Shown here piece after piece: positions 1 through 6,969 of a stretch of DNA of 18,494 nt. The stretch is from assembly GCA_045604285.1 (NCBI GenBank), contig JAZUNS010000111.1, forward strand, positions 1-18,494. Direction: 5' to 3'. A program made the translations under genes and the position numbers. The stretch's first letter is position 1; each line of letters starts with the position of its first letter. Under the pieces are notes generated by a model. It was not told the DNA's origin. It saw only the letters and a program-made list of their open reading frames with translations, and did no database searches. Origin of the DNA: SIG636 sp045604285 (GTDB lineage: Bacteria > Bacillota > Clostridia > Oscillospirales > CAG-382).

Positions 1-24
1 GCTACGATCCGACTTTCCTCTACT

Positions 25-209
25 GCGAACGTAGTGAGCAATGAGATAAAATAACGTCTTTTCTGCGGACATGCGCCGCAGAAAAGACACATTAGTTTTT
101 GCGAGTGCCGATTTGTAAAATCGGCGCGAAGGTGCGAACGAACAAAAATGGTGATTCCCTCGTATCAAATCCGGGGTCCCCGTTGCGAATGAAATGAGCA
201 ATGGGGTGT
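25..209 (+). repeat. Mosaic intergenic repeat, copy 1
   Basis: Non-coding stretch downstream of the LRR gene. It contains two versions of a core: GCGAACGTAGTGAGCAATGA at 25-44, and a second at 185-209 ending in GAGCAATGGGGTGT. Between them, 87-143 carries ACACATTA, then a hairpin (GCCGATTT 107-114 with AAATCGGC 118-125), then GCGAACGAAC. The same order of blocks recurs on the minus strand at 4741-4815 and, shortened, at 6800-6844. Also inside is a perfect 13-bp stem (56-68 with 76-88, 7-nt loop). All copies are intergenic. This looks like a REP/MITE-like dispersed element, but no terminal repeats or target duplication could be established. Confidence 0.6.
56..88 (-). terminator. Possible terminator hairpin downstream of the LRR gene
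   Basis: A perfect 13-bp stem, 56-68 with 76-88, encloses a 7-nt loop. Read on the minus strand it lies about 140 nt past the LRR stop codon and is followed by a modest T-rich stretch (GTTATTTTAT). It also sits inside the repeat element, so it may be part of that element rather than a dedicated terminator. Confidence 0.3.
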
Positions 210-225
210 TTGTTTGGGGTATTTC

Positions 226-3200
226 TTATTCTGCCTTTGCGCCGTAGTTAACGGTAACGCCGGTTTCGATGCCCATTGCTTCAACAAGGCTTGCCCACTG
301 TTCTTCGGTGCCTGCGTAATTGATGGTGCTAAGACCGGTAAGACCTTCAATTGCGGTGGCGGGCAGGTGGGTTACGCTTGCGGGGATCCAAATAGACTTA
401 ATGTCTGCACAGCCTTCAAAGGCGTAGTCAGCAACCTTGGTAATGTTCTTGCCCATGTTGTAGTTGCCGCTGTTAGCGGAGGAAACTACAAGCAGAAGCT
501 TGTTGCTTTCAACGTTGATGCCGCCGTTGTAGCCGATAACTTCGTTGGTCTCTTCGTCACGGATAGCGCCGCCTTCCCAGTTACCTTCGGTAGTGGTAAG
601 CTTGGTGTTCTTGAATGCGTCAACGCCGATAACCTTAACGTTCATAAGGCCGGTTATGTTACCCTTGTTAAGCTGGGTACAGCCGTTGAATGCGTAGCTG
701 CCCAATCTTTCAAAGCCTTCGGGGAAGGCGAGGGATTCGATAGCGCAGTTTTCAAATGCGCAATCACCTATAGAGGTGAGGTTTTCTGCAAAGGTAACGG
801 TTGCAAGCTTGTTGCATTCCTTAAAGGTGTTAAGCTGGATCTCGGTAACGCCGGGAAGCTTAACGGAGGTAAGAGCCACACAGTTTTCAAATGCGCTTTC
901 ACCAAGAACGGTTACGCTTTCGGGCAGGGTTGCTGCTGCAAGTGCCTTACAGCCGTAGAATGCCTTTTTGCCTATTTCCTTAATGCCTGCGCCGAAGGTT
1001 ACCTTGGTAAGACCGGTGCAGTTGCTGAATGCGCTTTCGCCAATGGCAATAACGCTGTCGGGTATGGTAACGGAGGTGATCTTGTTACAGCCGGAAAGGG
1101 CGTTGCCTGCTATAAAGGTTGCGCCGTCTTTAATAACGATGTCGCCGCTGGCAGAGGTTTCAGCCTCTATAACGTACTTGCCGTTGATGTAGAAGATACC
1201 GTCGCTCCAGTTAGCGGGGTCGGTATAAATTGCGGTACCTGCAAAGGCAGCCTCACCTATCTGAGAAAGCTCGGGAGAAAGGGAAGCGCTGCTGAATGCG
1301 GTACAGCCCTTAAATGCGTTCATACCTATGGATACTACGTTGTCCAATGCCAAGGAGGTAAGGGAGGTGCAGGATTCAAAGGTGCTGTCTGCAATAGCGG
1401 TTACGGTAGCGGGAAGTGCTACGGAGGTAAGAGAATTACAGTTTTGGAAAGCAGAGGTGCCGATGGTTTCAACTGCGTTCATGGTAACGCCGGTAAGTGC
1501 AAAGCAAGACTCAAAAGCGTTGTTGCCGATAGCGGTTACGCTGTCGGGAACGGAGAAGGAGGTCAGCGCTTCACAGCCCTTAAAGGTGTTGGCGTCAATA
1601 GCGGTGATGCCGTTGCCAAGGGTAACGCCGGTAAGTGCGGCACAGTTTTCAAATGCGGATGCGCCAAGGGTGGTAACGCTGTCGGGCAGAGAAATAGCGG
1701 TTATTGCAGCACAATCTTTAAATGCGCCTTCGCCTACGGTTTCAAGACCGCTGCCTACGGTTACGTTAACCAATGCGGTACAGCCGTTAAACGCACCTGC
1801 GTTTACGTGCTTAACGCTTTCGCCAAGAACTATATCGGTAAGTGCTTCACAGCCGTTAAATGCGCTTGCCGCAATACCTACGGTGCCGTCCTTTACGGTG
1901 TAAACGCCGCTTACGGCTTCAATTTCTTTGCCGTCAAGCTCAACAACTTCGTTTCTTGCGGTTATAAGGTAGCCGCCTACGTAAAGAACGTTGCCGCCAT
2001 CCCAATTGTTTATGTCGTTATAATAGCCGGTATCGGTAAATGCGTCAATGCCGATGGAGGTGATGCCTTCGGGAAGCTCAAACTCGGTTATATTGCTGTA
2101 GCCGTTGAATGCGCCGCCTGCAATGCTTACGTTGCCGTTTTCATCGGGGTTGGCAAGAAGAACAACCTTGGTAAGCTTGTCACAGCCTAAGAAGGAGCCT
2201 TCAACGCCGTATTCGTTAAGACCTCTGTACACGGAAACGGAAGTGAAGCTTGCGCCGGAGAATGCGCCGCCTTCGATAGTGGTAACGGACTTGGGAACGG
2301 AAAGCTCGCTTATGCCTTCACAACCCATAAATGCGTTAGCGCCTATGGAAACGAGGCCTTCGTTAAGGGTAAGCTTGGTGATGCCCTTGCAGTCAAGGAA
2401 TGCACCGTCGCCAATTTCGGTAAGGCTTGCGGGGGTGGTAACCTCGGTAATGCCCGCACAGCTATGGAAGGCGTTAAAGCCAATGGTGGTAAGGGTTTCG
2501 GGCAGGGTAACGGAGGTTAAGCCCTTGCAGTTATAAAATGCGGTACCGGAAATAGTGGTAAGGGCGTTGCCAAGGTCAAGCTTGGTAATGCTTTCGCAGT
2601 TGTAAAATGCGCCTTCACCAACAACGGTAACGCTGTCGGGCAGGGTAACTTCCTTCAAGGAAGAGCAGCCGTAAAATGCGGTCTTGCCTATTTCCTTAAC
2701 CTTATCACCCAAAGTAAGGGTGGTTGCGGAAGAGCAGCCGAAAAATGCGCTTTCTTCAACGGTTGCGCTGTTGAAGCTTATGGAAGTAGCGCCGGTACAA
2801 CCCCTAAACGCTTCAAGTGCAACGGAAGCGCCTGCGGGCAGATCGATCTTTTCAAGCTTAACGCAGTCTTTAAATGCCATAACGCCAACCTTGGTAAGAC
2901 TATCGGGAAGCTCGGTAATTACAAGGGAGGAACAGCCCATAAATGCAGTGTCGCCGATTTCGGTAATACCGTTAGGCAGATTTATGGATTCAAGATTGGA
3001 ACAAGAGCTAAACGCCTTCTCCCTTATGCTTGTAATGGTATCGGGCAAAACAACCTCTTTAAGAGCAGTTTGACCCTCAAAACATTTATCATATATATGT
3101 GTAACCTTATAGCCCTGCACTTCTGCGGGGATCTCAAGCTTTTCAGGCATTTTACCCTTAAGCTTTGTAACGGCAAGAGTGTCACCGTCACCAAACATAC

Positions 3201-3318
3201 TGTAAACCAATTCGTAGCCGTTGCCTTTTTCTACGATTTCGGTTTCGTTACAACCTGCAACGCTTATCAAACAGACAGCTAATAACAGGGTCAGTAAAAG
3301 ATAACCTAACTTTTTCAT
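226..3318 (-). CDS. BspA-type leucine-rich-repeat surface lipoprotein
   Basis: Predicted extracellular lipoprotein of 1030 aa. The N-terminus has a lysine-initiated hydrophobic signal and a lipobox ending SVAGC, so Cys23 would be lipidated. From about residue 75 to 995 it consists of ~23-residue LRR_5 (BspA/Treponema pallidum type) repeats of the pattern AFxxCxxLTxVxLPxxVTxIG. Three non-repeat islands interrupt them at roughly 427-485, 693-737 and 903-960; the first two share an aromatic NW...GxxY(V/I)xGxYxI core. The C-terminus ends in a YAGTEEQW cap motif, common at the end of BspA-type arrays. No sortase motif, dockerin or enzymatic domain is visible. The start is set by GGAGG six to nine bases ahead of ATG 3318. 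It is monocistronic, with a consensus promoter directly upstream. BspA-type proteins are linked to adhesion; the ligand cannot be inferred. Codons are mostly GCA and AAG, like the surface genes at the right end. Confidence 0.9.
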   Translation of the reverse strand: MKKLGYLLLTLLLAVCLISVAGCNETEIVEKGNGYELVYSMFGDGDTLAVTKLKGKMPEKLEIPAEVQGYKVTHIYDKCFEGQTALKEVVLPDTITSIREKAFSSCSNLESINLPNGITEIGDTAFMGCSSLVITELPDSLTKVGVMAFKDCVKLEKIDLPAGASVALEAFRGCTGATSISFNSATVEESAFFGCSSATTLTLGDKVKEIGKTAFYGCSSLKEVTLPDSVTVVGEGAFYNCESITKLDLGNALTTISGTAFYNCKGLTSVTLPETLTTIGFNAFHSCAGITEVTTPASLTEIGDGAFLDCKGITKLTLNEGLVSIGANAFMGCEGISELSVPKSVTTIEGGAFSGASFTSVSVYRGLNEYGVEGSFLGCDKLTKVVLLANPDENGNVSIAGGAFNGYSNITEFELPEGITSIGIDAFTDTGYYNDINNWDGGNVLYVGGYLITARNEVVELDGKEIEAVSGVYTVKDGTVGIAASAFNGCEALTDIVLGESVKHVNAGAFNGCTALVNVTVGSGLETVGEGAFKDCAAITAISLPDSVTTLGASAFENCAALTGVTLGNGITAIDANTFKGCEALTSFSVPDSVTAIGNNAFESCFALTGVTMNAVETIGTSAFQNCNSLTSVALPATVTAIADSTFESCTSLTSLALDNVVSIGMNAFKGCTAFSSASLSPELSQIGEAAFAGTAIYTDPANWSDGIFYINGKYVIEAETSASGDIVIKDGATFIAGNALSGCNKITSVTIPDSVIAIGESAFSNCTGLTKVTFGAGIKEIGKKAFYGCKALAAATLPESVTVLGESAFENCVALTSVKLPGVTEIQLNTFKECNKLATVTFAENLTSIGDCAFENCAIESLAFPEGFERLGSYAFNGCTQLNKGNITGLMNVKVIGVDAFKNTKLTTTEGNWEGGAIRDEETNEVIGYNGGINVESNKLLLVVSSANSGNYNMGKNITKVADYAFEGCADIKSIWIPASVTHLPATAIEGLTGLSTINYAGTEEQWASLVEAMGIETGVTVNYGAKAE

Positions 3319-3351
3319 GGGGCATCCTCCAAAACATTATGATACGGAGTT

Positions 3352-3380
3352 ATTATACACCGCAACCTTCATATTGTCAA
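3352..3380 (-). promoter_or_regulatory. Sigma-A promoter of the LRR lipoprotein gene
   Basis: On the minus strand, TTGACA (3380-3375) is followed after exactly 17 bp by TATAAT (3357-3352). Both hexamers match consensus perfectly. The expected transcript start near 3345 leaves a leader of only about 27 nt with a GGAGG site. Confidence 0.85.
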
Positions 3381-3396
3381 GCCCTCATACAATAAT

Positions 3397-3443
3397 ACCC
3401 CGCATTTTTTGCCGGTTTAATTGCAAAAATGCGGGGCGTTATT
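3397..3443 (-). terminator. Hairpin terminator after the S-component gene
   Basis: CCCCGCATTTTT (3398-3409) pairs with AAAAATGCGGGG (3425-3436), a stem of about 12 bp that inner GC pairs could extend. It lies 10-55 nt past the stop codon at 3453. The run of T after the stem is short on the minus strand (TATTATTGT), so termination may be imperfect. It ends the B12-type unit just before the LRR gene promoter. Confidence 0.6.
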
Positions 3444-3452
3444 TCCTTGGGT

Positions 3453-4010
3453 TTATGCGCTTTTTTTAACCGAGTTTTTTCTTGCCGTGGGGTCTATCCG
3501 TACCATCACCCGATAAAGGGGCAGTATCAACAGCCCCGCCGCTAAATTGCCCACGCCGTGTATAAGGTCAAAGGGCAGGCCGGCTATTATCCATGCCACG
3601 GTCTGCTCCCACCCAAAGCCAAACATAAGGGCTTGTGCCGGGGCGTAAAGAGCACCAAAGGCAAAGCCGTGCAAGCCGCACAGCAGGGGATATATAACGG
3701 CGCCAAGCTTGGGGCTTAACCCACGGGGGATAAGCATTGCCGCACCCCACAGCAGGGTCCATATATAAAGGTACGGCATCCACCACAGATTAAAGCCTTC
3801 TATAAGTCCGTTAAGAAACACGTAAATATACAGGGGGATAAGCGCCTTGGTGCGGTAGCACAAGGTAAGCAATATGGTAAACATACCCAAAAGGTGTATG
3901 TTCGGTGCAAACTCAAGTATTTTTTTGGATATGACCATAAGCGTGCCGAACATGGCAAAAACAGCCATCTCACGCAGGGTCAGACCCTTATTTCGTGCGG
4001 ACAAGCTCAA
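3453..4010 (-). CDS. ECF transporter S-component-like membrane protein, probably for cobalamin/corrinoid
   Basis: Integral membrane protein of about 185 aa with roughly five to six hydrophobic segments. The N-terminal pattern LTLREMAVFAMFGTL followed by KKILEFAPNIHLLGMFT is typical of group II ECF S components, which bind a vitamin and use a shared energising module (EcfA/A'/T) encoded elsewhere; none is in this window. It overlaps the upstream DUF4430 gene. I chose the TTG at 4010 because GGTGGAG lies 6 nt upstream. A TTG at 4043 and an ATG at 3968 are in frame, but neither has a good ribosome binding site. The substrate is inferred from context: same transcript as a DUF4430 lipoprotein and a cobalamin-type riboswitch. 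The S-component call is fairly firm; cobalamin as substrate is likely but unproven. Confidence 0.75.
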   Translation of the reverse strand: MSLSARNKGLTLREMAVFAMFGTLMVISKKILEFAPNIHLLGMFTILLTLCYRTKALIPLYIYVFLNGLIEGFNLWWMPYLYIWTLLWGAAMLIPRGLSPKLGAVIYPLLCGLHGFAFGALYAPAQALMFGFGWEQTVAWIIAGLPFDLIHGVGNLAAGLLILPLYRVMVRIDPTARKNSVKKSA

Positions 4011-4497
4011 AGCTTTCTCCACCGGATATATTGGTTGCGTCAACGCCGGTCATCATGTATTCACCGTTTTGGTAAAAGCCCCAATAGGTGCCGTCCACGT
4101 CGTAGTCGGCAAGTATGCCGTTAACGGTCTTTACGTAAAGCCCGTAGGCACCCTCTTCACCCGCAATAAGGTTAAGCGCCAAAAGTGCTTCGCCAAGGGT
4201 GGCGGCGTCGGTTTTAACGGTCACGTTTATGCTGTGGCCCTCCGCCTCTACCTTAACGGTAACGGTCTTTGCGCCTTCGCCCAGGGTAACGTCCTCCTTA
4301 TAGGTGGCGTTGTCCCACATGGCGGGCAGGTCTTTGCCCTGGTCGGAGGTAGCCTCCTCTTCGCTGCTGTTGGTGTTGCTTGTTGCGGGGGCTTCGCTTG
4401 CCGTAGAGGAGCTTTCTCCATCAACGCCGCTGTCGCAGCCTATAAACGCCGTGCATATCATTGCAAGGCACAAAAGCAAGGGTAAAAGTTTCTTCAT
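3988..4497 (-). CDS. DUF4430 (transcobalamin C-terminal-like) lipoprotein
   Basis: Secreted lipoprotein of 169 aa. Residues 1-20 form a signal peptide with lipobox AFIGC, giving a lipidated Cys21. A Ser/Glu/Thr-rich flexible linker spans about 22-60. A single DUF4430 domain covers about 75-169, with the characteristic VNGILADYDVDGTYWGFY and NGEYMMTGVD stretches near the C-terminus. DUF4430 is related to the C-terminal domain of animal transcobalamin and intrinsic factor. With a cobalamin-type riboswitch in the leader and an ECF S component translated from the same mRNA, a corrinoid-binding surface receptor is the most economical reading (inference). The frame stays open upstream to 4749, but the true start is ATG 4497: it opens the signal peptide and has AAGGAG just upstream; the extension would translate the riboswitch. 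Confidence 0.88.
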   Translation of the reverse strand: MKKLLPLLLCLAMICTAFIGCDSGVDGESSSTASEAPATSNTNSSEEEATSDQGKDLPAMWDNATYKEDVTLGEGAKTVTVKVEAEGHSINVTVKTDAATLGEALLALNLIAGEEGAYGLYVKTVNGILADYDVDGTYWGFYQNGEYMMTGVDATNISGGESFELVRTK

Positions 4498-4620
4498 AAT
4501 TTTTCTCCTTTTCGTTATAAAAATATCGAAAAGAATAAACAAAAGCCGCCCTTCCCAAAGAAGGACAGCACACCACGCCACGGCATACTGCCCCCTGTAA
4601 CAGCACACTCCGTGGTTTTG

Positions 4621-4735
4621 CGCCGCCCCCTTCGTTTGCCCAAGGGTGCGTTTGCATTTAACGGCGGGATAAGCATTCCGACTTTTACGGCAATGGCTGT
4701 TGTCACGGATTTGCACCGCGGTTTCCTTATCCCCG
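4621..4735 (-). ncRNA. Compact cobalamin riboswitch (Cbl-II/AdoCbl-variant-like)
   Basis: On the minus strand, GGGATAAG (4733-4726) pairs perfectly with CTTATCCC (4673-4666) and encloses a cobalamin aptamer-like core. In order the core has GGAA, a small stem CGCGG/CCGTG around the GGTGCAAATCC box, then ACAGCCATTGCCGTAA and AGTCGGAATGC. The GGTG-AA-TCC box, a CAG-GCC-TTG junction and a GGAATG joining strand are the conserved cobalamin riboswitch elements; the short distance between the last two fits the compact class lacking the long extra arms. The 3' limit is approximate; a downstream GCCG/CGGC arm is included. It lies 124-238 nt before the DUF4430 start codon, consistent with repression by B12. 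Confidence 0.78.
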
Positions 4736-4740
4736 AAAAA

Positions 4741-4815
4741 ACACCCCATTGCTCACGTTCGTTCGCGCGCGCCGATTAACATCGGCACTTGCGGAAAATA
4801 CGGAGTTTAATGTGT
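4741..4815 (-). repeat. Intergenic repeat, copy 2 (in the riboswitch leader)
   Basis: Read on the minus strand it runs ACACATTA, CCGTATTTTC, CGCAAGTGCCGAT, TTAATCGGCGCG, GCGAACGAACGTGAGCAA and ends TGGGGTGT. It has the same block order as 87-143 plus 185-209. Its hairpin GCCGAT-N4-ATCGGC is at 4771-4786. It lies between the promoter and the riboswitch, so it is transcribed as part of the leader and ends 6 nt before the riboswitch P-stem. Confidence 0.65.
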
Positions 4816-4844
4816 TGATTCTGCATTGGGGGTCTTTCCGACAA

Positions 4845-4862
4845 GGGGCGCAAAAGCGCCCC
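4845..4862 (-). other. Perfect 5'-leader hairpin
   Basis: GGGGCGC (4845-4851) and GCGCCCC (4856-4862) form a 7-bp GC stem with a four-base AAAA/TTTT loop. It lies about 20 nt downstream of the predicted start of the riboswitch mRNA. No T-run follows on the minus strand, so a 5'-stabilising hairpin is likelier than a terminator. Confidence 0.45.
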
Positions 4863-4891
4863 ATCCGCCGTTTTATATTCTTTACTCGGGA

Positions 4892-4920
4892 ATTTTAGCA
4901 CATTTTTCCACCCTTGTCAA
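4892..4920 (-). promoter_or_regulatory. Sigma-A promoter of the riboswitch/DUF4430/S-component unit
   Basis: On the minus strand, TTGACA (4920-4915) is 17 bp from TAAAAT (4897-4892). The expected start near 4885 gives a leader of about 390 nt, which explains how the riboswitch and repeat copy 2 are transcribed ahead of the lipoprotein gene. Confidence 0.75.
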
Positions 4921-4978
4921 CGGCAAAGGTGTCTTTTGTCCGCCCTTTTGCATATATTGCAGATAAGAGGTGATTTCT

Positions 4979-6784
4979 ATGAACAGCTACATGGGTGCCA
5001 GAGGCACCATAACGGTAAGGCTTACCCACATGGAAGGGCGGCTTTTCCTTGCGGGTGCCACGGTAGAGGTACTTAACAGGGGCGAAAGCTATACCACCGA
5101 CCGCAGCGGTACCGTGCGGATATCGGTGCCTGCGCCCAACAAAAGCTTTTCCCTAACCCCCAACCCGCCGGTGCGCCCCTTTGCGGTGTACGATCTGCGC
5201 ATAAGCATGGCGGGTTACGTAACCATAACGGTTTACGGCATACACGTTTTTGACGGCATTGACAGCGTTTGCGCTTACGATTTGGTCCGTCTTGAGGATG
5301 CCGACGGCGCAACCGAGGACCGCATAACCGTGCCGCCCCACGATCTGTTTCAGCCTGCGCCCACGGCAGGTGGCGGTGCGGCAACAGCCTTTGCCACTCA
5401 GAATGGGGCGCAGGTGGTCATCCCCGAAACGGTAACCGTCCATCTGGGTCAGCCCGGCTCCAATGCGGTAAACGTAACCGTACCCTTTATGGATTACATA
5501 AAAAGCGTTGCCTGCAGCGAGATATACCCCACCTGGCCCGAAGAAGCCCTGATGGCAAACATCCACGCCGAGGTGACCTTTGTGCTTAATCGGCTTTATA
5601 CCGAGTGGTACCCCTCCCAAGGGTACGACTTTGACGTTTCCGCCTCCCCCGCTTTTGACCAATACTACGTACACCGACGGGAGGTTTTTGCCAACGTAGA
5701 GGCGATAGTAGACGGGATTTTTGATATATACATCGCCCGCAGCGGGTTTATAGAGCCCATCTTTGCCCAATTTTGCGACGGCGTAAAAAGCGCCTGCACG
5801 GGGCTTTCCCAATGGGGGACCGTTACCCTGGCACAGCAGGGCTACACCCCCATAGAGATAGTGCGCTACTACTACGGGCAAAATATCGAGCTGCGCCAAG
5901 CCCAAACCGTAACCGACCAGCCGGACAGCTACCCCGGCGCACCGCTTACCTTGGGCAGTATGGGTGCCGACGTGCAAACGGTGCAAAACCGTCTTAACCG
6001 TATTGCCATAAACTACCCCGCAATTCCCTTTATACTCCTGCCCGAGGGGAACTACAACACCGATACCCAGCGGGCGGTGCGGGTATTTCAGCAGACCTTC
6101 GGCATCGGGCAAACGGGGGACGTGGACGAAGCCACCTGGTACAAGATCCTTTACGTTTACAACGCCGTAAAGCGGCTTGCCCAGCTTGAAAGCGAGGGGG
6201 AAGAGCTGCAAAGCGGCGTCTACCCCGGCAACCCCCTCGTATCCGGTGACAAAGGCCCCAACGTGCTGCGGATACAATGGTATATAAATGCCATATCCCG
6301 TTCGGGGCAGTTCCCCCAGGTGCCTACGATAACCCTTAACGGTATTTACGATACGGATACTCAAGGCGCCGTAACTGTTTTACAGGGCTTGCTGGGGCTA
6401 ACCCAAAACGGCAGCGTGGATCGTACTACATGGGACGAGATAACACGGCTTTATATCGAAGTAGGGGGCGTTCAATCGCCGCCCCTTTACGGCGGAGAGG
6501 TAGGGGGATGGCCACGCCCATATCCCGGTACGCCACTGCAAAGGGGCGCCCGTGGAGATAACGTGTACTATATTCAAGAGCTGTTAAACGTAATAAACCG
6601 CTATAACCCGGCGGTGCCTGCGGTGGAGGTTGACGGTATCTTCGGCGTTAACACAAGGGATGCCATCTACGCCTTCCAAAACGCCTATGGGCTTACGGTG
6701 GACGGCATAGTGGGCGCCCTAACGTGGGAGAAGCTTAACGCCGTCTACGGCGAGGCGGAGGAAGGGTTGCCTTCCATGGGGTGA
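4979..6784 (+). CDS. SpoIID-like protein with three peptidoglycan-binding domains
   Basis: 601 aa; no signal peptide or membrane segment. Domains: a carboxypeptidase-regulatory/SpaA-like beta-sandwich (~9-105, with LAGATVEVLNRG and a DRSGTVRI core); a diverged SpoIID/LytB-like region (~165-300); and three PG_binding_1 domains (~319-395, ~415-493, ~516-592) with DTQRAVRVFQ, DTDTQGAVTVLQ and NTRDAIYAFQNAYGL helices. In the SpoIID region, VPFMDYIKSVACSEIYPTWP keeps the usual glutamate (Glu181) and ACTGLSQWG...GYTPIEIVRYYYG is the typical end. The canonical AQAvaARTYA helix is replaced by MANIHAEVTFVL, so activity as a peptidoglycan lytic transglycosylase is uncertain. ATG 4979 is chosen over GTG 4970 because AGAGGTG precedes it. 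Absence of an export signal suggests action on spore peptidoglycan from the mother cell, or a structural role (inference). Monocistronic. Confidence 0.82.
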   Translation: MNSYMGARGTITVRLTHMEGRLFLAGATVEVLNRGESYTTDRSGTVRISVPAPNKSFSLTPNPPVRPFAVYDLRISMAGYVTITVYGIHVFDGIDSVCAYDLVRLEDADGATEDRITVPPHDLFQPAPTAGGGAATAFATQNGAQVVIPETVTVHLGQPGSNAVNVTVPFMDYIKSVACSEIYPTWPEEALMANIHAEVTFVLNRLYTEWYPSQGYDFDVSASPAFDQYYVHRREVFANVEAIVDGIFDIYIARSGFIEPIFAQFCDGVKSACTGLSQWGTVTLAQQGYTPIEIVRYYYGQNIELRQAQTVTDQPDSYPGAPLTLGSMGADVQTVQNRLNRIAINYPAIPFILLPEGNYNTDTQRAVRVFQQTFGIGQTGDVDEATWYKILYVYNAVKRLAQLESEGEELQSGVYPGNPLVSGDKGPNVLRIQWYINAISRSGQFPQVPTITLNGIYDTDTQGAVTVLQGLLGLTQNGSVDRTTWDEITRLYIEVGGVQSPPLYGGEVGGWPRPYPGTPLQRGARGDNVYYIQELLNVINRYNPAVPAVEVDGIFGVNTRDAIYAFQNAYGLTVDGIVGALTWEKLNAVYGEAEEGLPSMG

Positions 6785-6786
6785 CA

Positions 6787-6850
6787 ATACCCCCACAACA
6801 CACCCCACTACTCACTGCGTTCGGATTGTCCGCAGAAAATACGGGGGTTT
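6787..6850 (+). terminator. Probable long-loop terminator after the SpoIID-like gene
   Basis: CCCCC starting near 6789 can pair with GGGGG followed by TTTTTGT (6843-6853), enclosing about 48 nt occupied by repeat copy 3. The loop is unusually long, so function is uncertain. Confidence 0.35.
6800..6844 (-). repeat. Intergenic repeat, copy 3 (short form)
   Basis: Read on the minus strand it runs CCGTATTTTC, TGCGGACAATC, CGAACGCAGTGAG and ends TAGTGGGGTGT. It shares its 5' block (CCGTATTTTC) and 3' block (CGAACG-N-GTGAG, TGGGGTGT) with copy 2 but lacks the GCCGAT hairpin. The TTCTGCGGACA piece also occurs in copy 1 at 61-71. It lies in the gap after the SpoIID-like gene. Confidence 0.55.
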
Positions 6851-6941
6851 TTGTATAGGGGTAAAGTGGGTCGGAGATATGGGGAGGAAGGATTGAAAAT
6901 GTGTGATAAAAAAGTAGAGGGATATTTTAGGGCAAAAGAAA

Positions 6942-6964
6942 AACACGGCGGTGGACGCCGTGTT
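6942..6964 (-). terminator. Rho-independent terminator of the 6970-7449 gene
   Basis: AACACGGCG (6942-6950) pairs with CGCCGTGTT (6956-6964), a perfect 9-bp stem with a 5-nt loop. On the minus strand it is followed by TTTTTCTTTT. It starts five bases past the stop codon. Confidence 0.9.
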
Positions 6965-6969
6965 GCAGG

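Noticed and set aside
214..2190. Long plus-strand open frame opposite the LRR gene
   Set aside because: It is a shadow produced by the repetitive, codon-biased LRR gene: no ribosome binding site, cysteine- and glycine-rich nonsense composition, no family resemblance. The opposite strand has a promoter, a lipobox and recognisable repeats.
226..3318. CRISPR-like or satellite repeat array
   Set aside because: The periodicity (~69 bp) is the coding of 23-residue LRR units, imperfect and in frame, without spacers of unrelated sequence.
4498..4749. N-terminal extension of the DUF4430 protein
   Set aside because: It would translate the riboswitch and place 84 residues before an obvious lipoprotein signal peptide.
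4951..4958. Sporulation-type -10 box (CATATATT) before the SpoIID-like gene
   Set aside because: No matching sigma-E or sigma-K -35 element at the proper spacing, so a promoter call is not supported.
5153..6364. 403-codon minus-strand open frame inside the SpoIID-like gene
   Set aside because: Shadow frame; the plus strand shows three clear PG-binding domains.
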